A DNA stretch of 64,000 bases from Cytobacillus eiseniae (GCF_017874625.1 NZ_JAGIKZ010000007.1:1-64000), one strand, 5' to 3'; counted from the stretch's first letter, positions 34,422 to 44,550 are shown. A program made the numbers and translations. The notes: a model not told the origin generated them from the letters alone.

Positions 34422-35321
34422 ATGGGATTAAAGCTAGAGCAAGTAACAAAGCGTTTTGGAAGTTTTACAGCAGTTGATGATCTCTCGATTACCATTCCCG
34501 AAAAGGAGATGTTCGGTTTTCTAGGGGCAAATGGCGCAGGAAAAACGACAACATTTCGGATGATTCTCGGTTTGCTTGATGCAAGTAAAGGGAGCGTTAC
34601 TTGGGATGGAAAGCCAATTAATTATTCAACAAGCCCAATTATTGGATATTTACCAGAAGAGAGAGGGCTGTATCCGAAGCTAAAAGTAAAGGATCAAATT
34701 GTCTATCTTGCTCGATTACGTGGCATGCATAAGCAAGATGCATTAAAGGAGCTTACATATTGGCTTGATCGTTTTAAAGTTCCTGAATATGCAGATAAAA
34801 AGGTAGAAGAGCTTTCAAAAGGAAATCAGCAAAAGATTCAATTCATTACAGCCGTCATTCATAAACCAAAGTTATTGATTCTTGATGAGCCGTTCAGTGG
34901 ATTAGACCCTGTGAATGTGGAGCAATTAAAGGATGCCGTATTGGAATTGAAGCAAAATGGAACAACGATCGTGTTTTCTTCTCACCGAATGGAGCATGTG
35001 GAGGAAATGTGTGAGCATCTATGCATCATGCATAAGGGAAAGCCTGTTGTTCAAGGTTCTTTAAAAGAAATCAAACGATCATTTGACCGGAAAAACTTAG
35101 TTATTCATGCTGATTTTGATTTGGATTTCTTGAAAAATGCTTCTGGGGTGAAGCGCTCAAAACAAACGACAGAAGGCATCCATCTGCAAATTGAAGGGGA
35201 AGAAATTGCCGAAAGAATTTTGAAAGACATCGTTGGAAAAGGATTTATCCGCAAATTTATGCTTGAGGAGCCTTCATTAAACGATATTTTCATCGAAAAG
35301 GTAGGTGCTTCCTATGAATAA
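34422..35321 (+). CDS. yhaQ: ABC transporter ATP-binding protein YhaQ (NatA-like)
   Basis: 299 residues. Walker A GANGAGKTTTF (about 35-45), Q-loop YLPEERGLYPKL, signature LSKGNQQKIQF (about 133), Walker B LLILDEPFSGLDP and the H-loop SSHRME. The C-terminal domain (about 215-295) is typical of ABC-2 exporters of the NatA group. It pairs with the permease gene that overlaps its 3' end. Probable Na+ or drug export, from family only. Confidence 0.93.
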   Translation: MGLKLEQVTKRFGSFTAVDDLSITIPEKEMFGFLGANGAGKTTTFRMILGLLDASKGSVTWDGKPINYSTSPIIGYLPEERGLYPKLKVKDQIVYLARLRGMHKQDALKELTYWLDRFKVPEYADKKVEELSKGNQQKIQFITAVIHKPKLLILDEPFSGLDPVNVEQLKDAVLELKQNGTTIVFSSHRMEHVEEMCEHLCIMHKGKPVVQGSLKEIKRSFDRKNLVIHADFDLDFLKNASGVKRSKQTTEGIHLQIEGEEIAERILKDIVGKGFIRKFMLEEPSLNDIFIEKVGASYE

Positions 35322-36567
35322 TTTCTGGGTTATCCTTGGACATACTTATTTTAGTAAAGTTAAAACGAAATCATTTCTAATTACTACTCTCATTACGCTA
35401 GTTTTAATTATTGCGCTTACAAATATGTCACAAATTATTGACATGTTTACTAGCGATTCAAAAGAAGAACGAATCGCTGTAATGGATCAATCAGGAGAGC
35501 TATTTGAACCTTTACAAGAGCAGTTTAAGTTGTTGAATGAGGAAGTGCAGTTAGAACTATTTGAAGGATCTGAGACGGATGGCGAAACAGCAGTGAAGAA
35601 TGAAGAGTTTGAAGGCCTTCTTATTCTCTCTCTTAATAATGAAGGTTTGCCGGACGCCGCATATAAAGCAAGAAGTGTGGCAAATTCAACGCTCCCTGGA
35701 CAATTACAGCAAAGTCTTCAACAAATAAAGATTCAAGTCTCTGCATCTCAGATTCATTTAACACAGGAACAATTAGGGAAATTATATGAGCCCGTTTCCT
35801 TTAGTAAAGTAGCTCTAGAGGAAAATGCGAAAACGGCAGAGGAGTTAAATCAAGCAAGAGGGCTTGTCTATGTACTGCTATTTGTTATTTATTTTGCAGT
35901 GATTATGTATGCGAATATGATTGCCATGGAGGTAGCGACAGAAAAGTCATCCCGTGTCATGGAAATTCTAATTTCGAGCGTTTCACCGATTCAGCAAATG
36001 TTTGCGAAAATTATTGGGATTGCGCTCTTGAGTTTGACACAAATGGGCTTTTTCTTAATTGTCGGCTATTATTTTGTCAAACGCAATTTAGAATCAATGG
36101 AAGGTGGATTTTTTGAGTTTTTTGGCTTTGGAGATGTACCAGTTCAGACGATTGTTTATGCGGTTGTATTCTTTATCCTAGGGTATTTTCTATATGCGAC
36201 ATTGGCAGCATTCCTTGGTTCATTAGTAAGTAGAATTGAAGATGTGCAGCAGATGATTACACCGATGACGATGATGGTTGTTGCTGGCTTCCTTATTGCC
36301 ATGTTTGGTCTGAACCAGCCTGAAACAACATTTATTACAATTACATCCTACATTCCATTCTTCACGCCAATGCTCATGTTTATGCGTGTAGGCATGCTAA
36401 CTTTGCCGACATGGGAGCCATTGCTTGGAATCGCCATCCTAATTCTATCCATCGTTGTTCTAGCTATTTTTGGTGCAAGAGTGTATAAGGGCGGCGTGTT
36501 AATGTACGGAAAATCAAGTTCCTTTAAAGATGTGAAAAAAGCACTGCAATTAACGAAGAAAGATTAA
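35314..36567 (+). CDS. yhaP: ABC-2 type permease YhaP (NatB-like)
   Basis: 417 residues from the ATG at 35314 (AAGGTAGG upstream), overlapping yhaQ by 8 bp. One membrane helix near 18-40, a large extracytoplasmic domain about 45-185, then five to six helices to the C terminus, including the conserved EVATEKSSRVMEILISSVSP stretch of ABC-2 exporters. Forms the membrane part of the YhaQ-YhaP exporter. Substrate not established; NatAB relatives expel Na+. Confidence 0.92.
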   Translation: MNNFWVILGHTYFSKVKTKSFLITTLITLVLIIALTNMSQIIDMFTSDSKEERIAVMDQSGELFEPLQEQFKLLNEEVQLELFEGSETDGETAVKNEEFEGLLILSLNNEGLPDAAYKARSVANSTLPGQLQQSLQQIKIQVSASQIHLTQEQLGKLYEPVSFSKVALEENAKTAEELNQARGLVYVLLFVIYFAVIMYANMIAMEVATEKSSRVMEILISSVSPIQQMFAKIIGIALLSLTQMGFFLIVGYYFVKRNLESMEGGFFEFFGFGDVPVQTIVYAVVFFILGYFLYATLAAFLGSLVSRIEDVQQMITPMTMMVVAGFLIAMFGLNQPETTFITITSYIPFFTPMLMFMRVGMLTLPTWEPLLGIAILILSIVVLAIFGARVYKGGVLMYGKSSSFKDVKKALQLTKKD

Positions 36568-36601
36568 TCATTTTTTAAAGGAATGTAATCAATCTATGTG
36601 A

Positions 36602-36641
36602 AAAATGACGTATGAATGAACATACGTCATTTTTTTTTTGT
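36602..36641 (+). terminator. yhaQP terminator
   Basis: AAAAATGACGTATG-AATGAA-CATACGTCATTTTTTTTTT. Confidence 0.9.
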
Positions 36642-36651
36642 TTAGGAAATT

Positions 36652-36912
36652 ATAAAATCGCACGTTGTGTATAAAATTTAAATAGTTTTTTCTACGTCCA
36701 GCTTCACAAGGAATACTTCGGCAGCATATTCATCGCACGAGTATAAGTGTACTTCTTATAGGAGGAGCGCCTATCGCCTATCAAACTTCAGTTCTCCTCC
36801 GCAACGATTGCGTCAAGCACGGTATCGCTTACACTCACCGTGTTTCCTTTATCTCAGTCGGAGACCTTCCAGTTTGTACGGCGAGACCTTAGGCGCTTCC
36901 GCTTTTTTTTGC
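36652..36912 (+). repeat. Family B dispersed repeat, copy flanking the zinc-ribbon gene (left)
   Basis: Contains CTACGTCCAGCTTCACAAGG, AATACTTCGGCAGCATATTC, GGAGGAGCGCCTATCGCC and CCTTCCAGTTTGTACGGCG. About 90% like the copy at 37342, in the same orientation; similarity begins upstream at TATAAAATCGCAC. Confidence 0.92.
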
Positions 36913-37026
36913 CAATGAAACTAGTCAGCAAACTATGCTATAATGAGTAGCCTATGATTTTGTGTATAAATAAACGGATGCCTAAGAAAGCCTCCGTCTA
37001 GTAATCAATTATGGAGGTATAAGTGA

Positions 37027-37236
37027 ATGAATAAGCGATGGTCAATTAATAAAATTAAAGAGTTTGTTGAGAAAAATTCAGAAAGTAAATTGCTGTCAAC
37101 TGAGTATCATGGTTTTTCTCAAAAATTACAATTTCAATGTGCATGTGGCAGCCAGTTTGAAAAAACATTTACGAAATTTAAAAATAATCACCAACGAAAA
37201 TGTGATGTGTGCCAGCCGCCTAAAGAGTCACGTTAA
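37027..37236 (+). CDS. Small zinc-ribbon protein between direct repeats
   Basis: 69 residues. An N-terminal helical part (WSINKIKEFVEKNSESKLLS) leads into a treble-clef-like ribbon with CACGSQFEKTFTKFKN and CDVC, four cysteines in all. The pattern resembles the short zinc-binding repeats attached to homing or phage endonucleases, but no nuclease domain is present. GGAGG lies upstream and a terminator downstream. It is bracketed by two near-identical family B copies, suggesting it was inserted or duplicated with them. May bind DNA; inferred. Confidence 0.75.
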   Translation: MNKRWSINKIKEFVEKNSESKLLSTEYHGFSQKLQFQCACGSQFEKTFTKFKNNHQRKCDVCQPPKESR

Positions 37237-37246
37237 ATAGTTAGCA

Positions 37247-37293
37247 AAAAATAGCGCCAAGTTCTCTTTAATAGAGGCTTGGTGCTATTTTTT
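37247..37293 (+). terminator. Terminator of the zinc-ribbon gene
   Basis: AAATAGCGCCAAG...CTTGGTGCTATTTTTTT. Confidence 0.85.
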
Positions 37294-37341
37294 TAAGGAG
37301 AATAAAGGGCAAACATATATTTTTCTATGGGATGAGAAATT

Positions 37342-37605
37342 TTATAATCGCACATTTTTTATAAAATGTGAATAGTTTGTTCTACGTCCAGCTCCACAAG
37401 GAATACTTCGGCAGCATATTCATCGCACGAGTATAAGTGTACTTCTTATAGGAGGAGCGCCTATCGCCTATCAAACTTCAGTACTCCTCCGCAACGATTG
37501 CGTCAAGCACGGTATCGCTATCGCTTACCGTGTTTCCTTTATCGAAAGAACCAGTCCTTCCAGTTTGTACGGCGATGATCAAGGCGCTTGCGCTTTTGTT
37601 CCTAA
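37342..37605 (+). repeat. Family B dispersed repeat, copy flanking the zinc-ribbon gene (right)
   Basis: Same blocks and orientation as the copy at 36652. It differs near the 3' end (TATCGAAAGAACCAGTCC in place of TATCTCAGTCGGAGACC). Ends AAGGCGCTTGCGCTTTTG. Confidence 0.92.
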
Positions 37606-37667
37606 GAACGTGCATTCGCCTTTGATATCGGTTAAAATGGTAAAAAAGAGCGTGAAAGGAATTTAAT

Positions 37668-38888
37668 ATGAAGAAGTTGACTTTTATTCATGCCGCTGAT
37701 TTGCATTTGGATAGTCCGATGATCGGCCTTAAGCATTTGCCACAATCAATATTTCGAAAGCTACAGGAAAGTACATTTGAAGCATTACGCACAATTGTTG
37801 ATCAAGCAATTGTTCTTCAAGTTGATTTCGTCATTTTGGCAGGGGATTTATTTGATGGAGAGGACCGAAGTGTGCGAGCACAAATTAGGTTTCTTAAAGA
37901 AATGGAAAGATTACGAGCGCATAATATCGCCGTTTTTGCTGTCCATGGAAATCATGATCATTTAGATGGGGAATGGACCTATTTGCCAATGCCTGAAAAT
38001 GTGTATATTTTTCCTCAGGAGATGGATGTGAAACGGTTTGTGACAAATAAGGACATTTCGATCAATCTGTATGGCTTCAGTTATCCAAAACGACATGTAT
38101 ACGAACGCATGATTCAGTACTATACAAAAAAGGAAGATGCTGACTTTCATATCGGGATTTTGCATGGACAAATCGAAGGAAATCGTGAGCATGGGAATTA
38201 TGCACCGTTTACAGTAAACGAATTGCTGGAAAAAAACTTTGATTACTGGGCGCTCGGGCATATCCATAAACGGCATCAATTGCATGCGGAGCCTCCTGTT
38301 ATTTATCCTGGCAATATTCAAGGGAGAAATCGTAAAGAGACTGGAAAGAAGGGCTGTTATTATGTACAGCTTACAGACATGGATGCCCAATTGCAATTTA
38401 TTGAATCATCGTCTGTATTATGGGAGGAAGTAATGATTAATGCTTCTGCTATCAAAACATTTCATGAGCTATATCTCTTATGCAGAAAGGAAATGGAACG
38501 ATATCGGGCAGATAATCAAGGAACAATTCTAACAATAACAGCTGAAAATATCGATATGCCACAAGAGGAATATAAAAGCTTAGTGAATGGTGAGCTACTG
38601 GACATTTTACAAGAGGAAGAAAAAGGGGAAGATGCATTTGTATGGGTAGCTTCTCTCAACATAAAAGAAAAAGAAGAATGGACGCTTGAGCAATTGATGA
38701 ATGAATCGGACTTCTATTATGAGCTCATACAAACAGCTAGACATTATGAGCAATTAGATCAGCGAATTTCAGCTCTATTTGATCACCCGTTGGCTCGAAG
38801 GTATGTGGATTCATTCACAGATGAAGAAAAAAGAAAACTAGCAAATGAAGCACAAACAGTACTATTACATCTAATTTATAAACAGTAA
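37668..38888 (+). CDS. yhaO: YhaO, SbcD/Mre11-like nuclease subunit
   Basis: 406 residues. Calcineurin-like phosphoesterase core with DLHLDSP, LAGDLFDGED, VHGNHDHLD and the ALGHIHKRH motif, which supply the di-metal site. The C-terminal region (about 260-400) has no clear motif. AAAGGAATT precedes the ATG. It overlaps in arrangement with yhaN (14-bp gap), as SbcD with SbcC. Probable DNA-end or nucleic-acid processing subunit; B. subtilis YhaO is poorly characterised. Confidence 0.92.
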   Translation: MKKLTFIHAADLHLDSPMIGLKHLPQSIFRKLQESTFEALRTIVDQAIVLQVDFVILAGDLFDGEDRSVRAQIRFLKEMERLRAHNIAVFAVHGNHDHLDGEWTYLPMPENVYIFPQEMDVKRFVTNKDISINLYGFSYPKRHVYERMIQYYTKKEDADFHIGILHGQIEGNREHGNYAPFTVNELLEKNFDYWALGHIHKRHQLHAEPPVIYPGNIQGRNRKETGKKGCYYVQLTDMDAQLQFIESSSVLWEEVMINASAIKTFHELYLLCRKEMERYRADNQGTILTITAENIDMPQEEYKSLVNGELLDILQEEEKGEDAFVWVASLNIKEKEEWTLEQLMNESDFYYELIQTARHYEQLDQRISALFDHPLARRYVDSFTDEEKRKLANEAQTVLLHLIYKQ

Positions 38889-38901
38889 GCGGGGTGACAA
38901 T

Positions 38902-41900
38902 GTGAAAATAACGGAACTTCATATATATGGCTATGGCAAGCTCACAGATTTGAAAATAGCTAATCTGCATGAATTTCAAATAATATATGGGGAAAATGAA
39001 GCAGGAAAGTCCACGATTATGTCATTCATACATAGCATGTTATTCGGTTTTCCAACAAAACAGCAATCTGAGCTTAGATATGAACCGAAAGAGGGAGCAA
39101 AATACGGAGGGCAGCTTACTGCTGAATTTCCAGCTCATGGAAAAGTTGTTATTGAGCGAGTGAAAGGGAAGGCGGCAGGAGATGTTAGTGTTCGATTTGA
39201 AGATGGGAGAACGGGAGAGGACGAATGTTTAAAGGATCTTTTGTCTCATGTAGATAAGACTCTTTTTCAATCAATTTTTTCATTTAATATCCATGGCCTG
39301 CAAAATATTCATCAAATGAAGGGCGATGATTTAGGTCGATTTTTATTTTCAGCAGGCGCATTAGGCACGGATCAGCTTTTACAAGCAGAAAATACACTTC
39401 AAAAGGAAATGGATTTACGCTTTAAACCGAATGGAAAGAAGCCTAGAGTGAATGAAAAGCTAAGAGAGTTAAAACAGCTGCATCAAGAATTAAAAAAGGT
39501 AGAGCAACAAAATGATCACTATTGGAAGCTTCTAAAAGACAAAGTACATATAGAGGAAGAAATCAAAAAGGTCCAGGGGATTCAGCATGATTTATACGCA
39601 GAAATAGCTCGTCTAGAAGCATGGAAGCAAGTCCAGCCGATAAAGGCAGAGGAAAGAATGATTGAAAAAGAACTTGAATCTTTTAGTCATATCCAATTTC
39701 CAGTCGATGGACTAGCTAGATTGGAACGTTTTGAAGAGATGATGAAGCCACTTGAAGGGAAAAGAGCAAGCTTAGCTTCGAGGGTGAATCGTTTGGAAGA
39801 AGAAATTAAAAACACTGCTCCAAATGAATCAATATTAAAAAAAGAACACGACATTCATGTCGCAGCAGAAAGCCTCGCCCTCATTGAGAAGCTAAGGCAA
39901 GAGGAGGAGGAATTAAAAGCGAGGCTGCAGCTATTATTGCAAAAAGAATCAGTGATTAGTGAAAAGCTGCATTTGACTTTTCAGGAAGATGAAATTCTCT
40001 CTATTGATACGAGTATGTTTATGAAAGAAAAAATAGCTCAATTAGAAGAGGAATACAAACGCTTAAAGGCAAGGAAATATGATTTAGATGATCGCTTTAA
40101 CGAGGACAAACAGCTGCTTGAAGAGATTGAAGAGAAAATACAACAAGTAAAAAGAAACTGTCTGCCAAAAGAAAAGAGAGCATTGCTTGAGGAGAAAGTA
40201 AAAAGAGCTAGCCAAAAGATAGGAATCGAGCAGGAAATGAAGCAGCTAGATAAACGACATACCTCTCTTCTTCGGGCACAAAAAAAGGATAAGGATAAAA
40301 GAGCACGAAAGAAGGGGCAGGAGCGCATTCAATTTGTTTTATTTTGTATGCTTTTTCTTCTCCTGCTAGGATGGGGAATCAGTGTTGCTGAATGGATGAT
40401 TGTAATGATTGGAGCCATTGGGATCGCCTTTTCCATCTTGCTGTATTTTAAAAAATCGACTTCAGCGAATAATGACTTTTTCATCAATGAAATCGAGGAA
40501 GTGGAAGAAAGAAAGAAGCAGCTCATGCAAATGATGAGTGAAGGAGATAACTATTCTCGATTTGAAAGAGAAATAGCTATTGATAATGAGTATTTGCAGA
40601 AATGGCAGCAATATAAGATTTTTTGGGAACAAAGAAATGAGCAATATGAAAGAACCGTATTGGCATTTGAAGCATGGGAAAGAGAAATGATGGAACAGGA
40701 AGGGAAGATGGTAGCGATGGGGGCTGCCCTGTCGCTTCCTAGGGATCTCGCTCTTCATTATTTAGCAGATGCTTTCCAACTGATAGAAGAGCAAAAACAA
40801 CTATATAAAGAAAAAAAACTCGTCCAGCAACAGCACCTTGAAGTTTGCAGTCGATTGGACTTATTATTGAATGCGATCCAAATGCTAGGAGACGATTTAT
40901 TAGAAGCAAAAGGAATGAATCCACAGGAAACTGTTTATTTATTAAAGAAGGGAGTAAAGGAAGAAACAGAAAAGCGGATTATGATTAGTGAAAGAAGAGA
41001 AAAGCTCGTTGAATTAGAAGAGGAGTTAAAGAAGCTGATCACAGAATGGGAGTACTATGAGAAGGAGCAAAGCATCCTCTTCCAGCTTGCTGAAGCAATA
41101 AATGCAGAGCATTTTCGAGAAATTGGCCATTTAGCGGGAAGAAAGATGGAATGTGAAGATAGGCTTAATCAACTGAAAAGGCAAATGAAACAATCCGTTT
41201 TTAGTGAAAAAGAGCAGGAAACGTATTTGAGCCTTTCAAATATAGATGCAACCCTTCAAGAGAAGAAGGAACAATTCACTCAATTAAGGGAAAAGCTGCC
41301 TCTGTTACAGCAGGACCTCGCACAGAAAAAGATTCAGATTGAGTCGATCGAAGAGGGAGGATTGTATGCAGATCTGCTACATAAGTATAAGCAAATGAAA
41401 GCAGAACTTAATGATGAGGCGAAGGACTGGGCAAAGTATGCGATGGCAAAGGAGATCCTCGAAAGGACAATTGAAACATTTAAAAATGAGCGAATGCCAA
41501 AAATGCTTGAAAAAGCCGAAGAGTTCCTTTCCTTTTTAACGGATGGAAGTTATTCACGCATCTATTCCCAAAAGGATAGCAGTGGCTTTTTAATTAGAAG
41601 CAAAAACGAGCAATTATTTGAAGCAAATGAGCTTAGTCAAGCAACAAGAGAGCAAGTATATATCTCCTTTCGCTTAGCATTAGCAGAGACAATTTATGAG
41701 AAATACTCTTTTCCGATCATTATTGATGATAGCTTTGTTAACTTTGATTATAAGAGGACAGAGAAAGTAATCAGTTTATTGAAGAGTCTAAAAAACAGAC
41801 AGATCCTCTTGTTCACTTGTCATCAGCATTTACTCCCTTCCTTTAAGGAAGAGCAAATTTTATATGTTAACCATGAAACGACTGCAGCACAGATGACTGG

Positions 41901-41907
41901 TTTGTAG
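38902..41907 (+). CDS. yhaN: YhaN (SbcE), large SMC/Rad50-like ATPase
   Basis: 1001 residues, GTG start after GGGGTGAC. N-terminal Walker A GENEAGKST (about 31-39). Long coiled coils follow; two hydrophobic helices near 474-516 in the middle would anchor the coiled-coil hairpin in the membrane. The C terminus carries the signature/Walker B region (LSQATREQVYISFRLALAE, PIIIDDSFVNFD) expected of Rad50-type ATPases. Works with YhaO by analogy with SbcCD. Slightly longer than the B. subtilis protein. Confidence 0.9.
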   Translation: MKITELHIYGYGKLTDLKIANLHEFQIIYGENEAGKSTIMSFIHSMLFGFPTKQQSELRYEPKEGAKYGGQLTAEFPAHGKVVIERVKGKAAGDVSVRFEDGRTGEDECLKDLLSHVDKTLFQSIFSFNIHGLQNIHQMKGDDLGRFLFSAGALGTDQLLQAENTLQKEMDLRFKPNGKKPRVNEKLRELKQLHQELKKVEQQNDHYWKLLKDKVHIEEEIKKVQGIQHDLYAEIARLEAWKQVQPIKAEERMIEKELESFSHIQFPVDGLARLERFEEMMKPLEGKRASLASRVNRLEEEIKNTAPNESILKKEHDIHVAAESLALIEKLRQEEEELKARLQLLLQKESVISEKLHLTFQEDEILSIDTSMFMKEKIAQLEEEYKRLKARKYDLDDRFNEDKQLLEEIEEKIQQVKRNCLPKEKRALLEEKVKRASQKIGIEQEMKQLDKRHTSLLRAQKKDKDKRARKKGQERIQFVLFCMLFLLLLGWGISVAEWMIVMIGAIGIAFSILLYFKKSTSANNDFFINEIEEVEERKKQLMQMMSEGDNYSRFEREIAIDNEYLQKWQQYKIFWEQRNEQYERTVLAFEAWEREMMEQEGKMVAMGAALSLPRDLALHYLADAFQLIEEQKQLYKEKKLVQQQHLEVCSRLDLLLNAIQMLGDDLLEAKGMNPQETVYLLKKGVKEETEKRIMISERREKLVELEEELKKLITEWEYYEKEQSILFQLAEAINAEHFREIGHLAGRKMECEDRLNQLKRQMKQSVFSEKEQETYLSLSNIDATLQEKKEQFTQLREKLPLLQQDLAQKKIQIESIEEGGLYADLLHKYKQMKAELNDEAKDWAKYAMAKEILERTIETFKNERMPKMLEKAEEFLSFLTDGSYSRIYSQKDSSGFLIRSKNEQLFEANELSQATREQVYISFRLALAETIYEKYSFPIIIDDSFVNFDYKRTEKVISLLKSLKNRQILLFTCHQHLLPSFKEEQILYVNHETTAAQMTGL

Positions 41908-41992
41908 GAAAGAGATATGATCTTAAAGAGATGGCCAACGTAAAAATACAATATGGTATACTATTTTCATAGAAGGGAGAGTTGGTGAACGT

Positions 41993-42937
41993 ATGTCGAA
42001 GGGAATTATTTATTACGATGTGGGAGAACAAATAGATCTTTTTTTACTTATTAAAACGGCTACAAAAGGAATTGCCAGCAATGGAAAGCCATTTATGACT
42101 TTAATATTTCAAGATAAGAGTGGGGAAATAGAAGCAAAGCTTTGGGACGTATCAGATGGAGATGAAAGTAGCTTCAGCCCTGAAACGATCGTTAAAGTGA
42201 CTGGAGATATTCTAAACTATCGTGGCCGTAATCAGCTAAGAATTAGACAAATTCGAGTGGCTTCACCTACTGATTCTGTTAAGCTTGCAGATTTCCTTGA
42301 AACGGCCCCATTAAGTATTGATGAAATGACAGAAAAATTGACACAGTATATATTTGAAATGAAAAATCCAAGTATTCAGCGGATTACAAGGCATTTGATT
42401 AAAAAGCATCAGAAGGCATTTTTGGAATATCCTGCTGCAACGAGAAATCATCATGAATTTGTGTCTGGACTTGCCTATCATGTCGTCTCGATGCTTGATT
42501 TAGCAAAAGCGATCGCTAGCCTGTATCCAAGTCTTGATAAAGACCTTTTATATGCTGGTGTGATCCTTCATGATTTAGGGAAGGTGATTGAGCTTTCTGG
42601 ACCAATCTCAACCGTCTACACAGTGGAAGGCAATCTCCTAGGCCATATTACGATTATGGTTAATGAAATTGGCAAAGCGGCGGACGAGCTTTCGATTTCA
42701 GGTGAAGAAGTGCTCGTTCTTCAGCATTTAGTTCTTTCCCATCATGGGAAGGCAGAATGGGGCAGTCCAAAACCGCCACTTATAAAAGAAGCTGAAATGC
42801 TTCATTATATTGATAATTTAGATGCAAAAATGAATATGCTTGACGGGGCACTGGAAAGAGTGAAACCAGGAGAATTTACTGAAAGAGTATTTGCACTAGA
42901 CAACCGTTCCTTTTATAAACCAACCTTTCATAAATAA
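41993..42937 (+). CDS. yhaM: YhaM, 3'-5' exoribonuclease
   Basis: 314 residues. N-terminal OB-fold (about 15-95; [19 protein letters not shown]) followed by an HD domain with [21 protein letters not shown] (HD pair) and HHGKAEWG. B. subtilis YhaM trims RNA 3' ends in a Mn/Co-dependent way and also acts on DNA. GGGAGAG precedes the ATG. Third gene of the yhaO-yhaN-yhaM cluster with its own terminator. Localised in the cytoplasm. Confidence 0.95.
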   Translation: MSKGIIYYDVGEQIDLFLLIKTATKGIASNGKPFMTLIFQDKSGEIEAKLWDVSDGDESSFSPETIVKVTGDILNYRGRNQLRIRQIRVASPTDSVKLADFLETAPLSIDEMTEKLTQYIFEMKNPSIQRITRHLIKKHQKAFLEYPAATRNHHEFVSGLAYHVVSMLDLAKAIASLYPSLDKDLLYAGVILHDLGKVIELSGPISTVYTVEGNLLGHITIMVNEIGKAADELSISGEEVLVLQHLVLSHHGKAEWGSPKPPLIKEAEMLHYIDNLDAKMNMLDGALERVKPGEFTERVFALDNRSFYKPTFHK

Positions 42938-42944
42938 ACAAAAG

Positions 42945-42987
42945 AAAAACAGCTGCATTCCCATTAGGGTGAGGTAGCTGTTTTTTT
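42945..42987 (+). terminator. yhaM terminator
   Basis: AAAAACAGCT...AGCTGTTTTTTT with a 20-nt loop. Confidence 0.7.
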
Positions 42988-43081
42988 GATAATAATGGTA
43001 AGCAATAAACATAATTTTATCGTACAAGCATAAATTGAAAGTAAGAACGGATAAACTTTCATGTGAAGGAGGATGAACCCG

Positions 43082-43258
43082 ATGATGACGATCCCATTCT
43101 GGGTTTATTTTGTAATAGTGGGGATTCTTATTAGTGCGTATATGGCGGTTAAATCAGGCAGGGAAGAACGTGAAATGGAGAATGAAAGCATTGAACTTGA
43201 AGGCAGAGTCTACATGGAGAGGCTTGAGAAGGAAAGAGAGGCAAGGCGGGCAGGTTGA
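43082..43258 (+). CDS. yhaL: YhaL-like small membrane protein
   Basis: 58 residues from the ATG at 43082 (AAGGAGG 9 nt upstream; the ATG nine bases earlier is adjacent to it). One membrane helix (IPFWVYFVIVGILISAYMAV), then a charged cytoplasmic tail (SGREEREMENESIELEGRVY). Its position before prsA matches B. subtilis yhaL, a sporulation-associated small protein; sequence similarity is too short to be sure. Confidence 0.75.
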   Translation: MMTIPFWVYFVIVGILISAYMAVKSGREEREMENESIELEGRVYMERLEKEREARRAG

Positions 43259-43265
43259 GCATAAT

Positions 43266-43294
43266 AAAAAGGTTCCTCTAAAGGGAACCTTTTT
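43266..43294. terminator. Bidirectional terminator between yhaL and prsA
   Basis: AAAAAGGTTCC-TCTAAA-GGGAACCTTTTT. Confidence 0.9.
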
Positions 43295-43314
43295 ATTTGT
43301 ATGAAAGCAGTGGA

Positions 43315-44181
43315 TCACTCTTTCTCAGTGCTGCTGCTTAAGATTTCTTTTAAGTCTTTATCATTAATTTTCACATTTGCATCTTTTAGTTCACGTTCCA
43401 TTGCTTTATTAATTATTTCCCCATCAAGCTTTGAAACTTTCACATCATATTCAATCTGTTCCTTCATGTCTTCAAAAGCCTGCTTCTCTTTTTTCTCAGT
43501 TGTTTGAATAACATGGAATCCATGCTGTGATTGAACAGGTGCACTAATTTCGTTCACATCTAATGCATAGGCTGCTTCTTCAAATTCAGCAACCATTTGT
43601 CCAGGACCAAACCAACCAAGATCGCCGCCTTTAGCTGCTGAGCCTGGGTCTTTTGAATACTCAGTTGCTAAATCCTCAAATTTAGCCCCTTCATCAAGCT
43701 TTTTCTTTACTTCCTTCGCTGTATCTTCATCTTCTACTAAGATGTGACGAGCCTTAATTTGTGGCTTGAAGTTTTCATAGTAATCCTTTAATTCTTCATC
43801 AGTTACTTTTATATCCTTAATTGCTGCTTTTTCTTGCATGAGACCTGTTTTAAAAGTAGCTTTCAATTCTTCCTCGTCTTTATAACCGTACTGTTGTAAG
43901 GCTAATTCGAAATTGTCGCCAAGCTGTTGCTTTAACTCGTCGATTTTTTCATTTAGTTCTTCATCCGTAATTTTATATTTCTCTGAAAGAACCTTTTCAT
44001 AGACAAGCTCTCTTAAAACTTGCTCACCAATCTTATCTTTCATTGAATTATAAAGCTCGTCCTTTGAAATATCGCCTGCTTTTGTTTCAACAATTACATC
44101 TTCTGACCCGTTTGTGCTATTACATGCGCTTAAAGCCAATACGCCAGCTGTAATTGAGAGGGTAATTATCCATTTCTTCAT
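43315..44181 (-). CDS. prsA: PrsA, extracytoplasmic peptidyl-prolyl isomerase lipoprotein
   Basis: 288 residues from the ATG at 44181 (GGAG 9 nt upstream; the upstream GTG is adjacent to it). Signal peptide with lipobox LSAC (C20), so it is anchored to the outer face of the membrane. The parvulin rotamase domain (about 135-225) has ARHILVEDEDTA, EYSKDPGSAAKGGDLGWFGP and QSQHGFHVIQ. Helical N- and C-terminal lobes flank it. It folds secreted enzymes such as amylase and also penicillin-binding proteins. Own terminator. Confidence 0.97.
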   Translation of the reverse strand: MKKWIITLSITAGVLALSACNSTNGSEDVIVETKAGDISKDELYNSMKDKIGEQVLRELVYEKVLSEKYKITDEELNEKIDELKQQLGDNFELALQQYGYKDEEELKATFKTGLMQEKAAIKDIKVTDEELKDYYENFKPQIKARHILVEDEDTAKEVKKKLDEGAKFEDLATEYSKDPGSAAKGGDLGWFGPGQMVAEFEEAAYALDVNEISAPVQSQHGFHVIQTTEKKEKQAFEDMKEQIEYDVKVSKLDGEIINKAMERELKDANVKINDKDLKEILSSSTEKE

Positions 44182-44458
44182 GTTGAACACTCCTACCTGA
44201 ATTTATCGATATAAGATTTGATTTCACAAAACTTACTATACCATAAATGTGTGGAAGAACAAAAATAATAACACATTGTTACTAGCAGAAATTAGGTAAT
44301 TACCTATTCCTAATTAATAATCCATTCATATGATAATAAGAAAACTGCTTCAAAGATATATGTTTTATAAGAAATTTCAAAAAAACGTGATATACGCCTA
44401 TTCGTTTGGGGCATTAACTGAATAGGATATGTTAGCAACATGAAAGGAGGGTGTTCTC

Positions 44459-44542
44459 ATGGGTGCAGGATACGGCGGAGGTTTCGCGCTAATCGTAGTG
44501 CTTTTCATTTTATTAATCATTGTTGGCGCAGCGTGGTTATAA
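44459..44542 (+). CDS. sscA: SscA/YjcZ-type small spore protein
   Basis: 27 residues: MGAGYGGGFALIVVLFILLI then IVGAAWL, the typical glycine-rich start and IIVGA membrane helix of the YjcZ/SscA family. AAAGGAGG precedes the ATG and a strong terminator follows. SscA is a spore-coat assembly factor in B. subtilis; several paralogs exist, so the exact symbol is uncertain. Too short for the usual gene finders. Confidence 0.78.
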   Translation: MGAGYGGGFALIVVLFILLIIVGAAWL

Positions 44543-44550
44543 TAAAAAGC

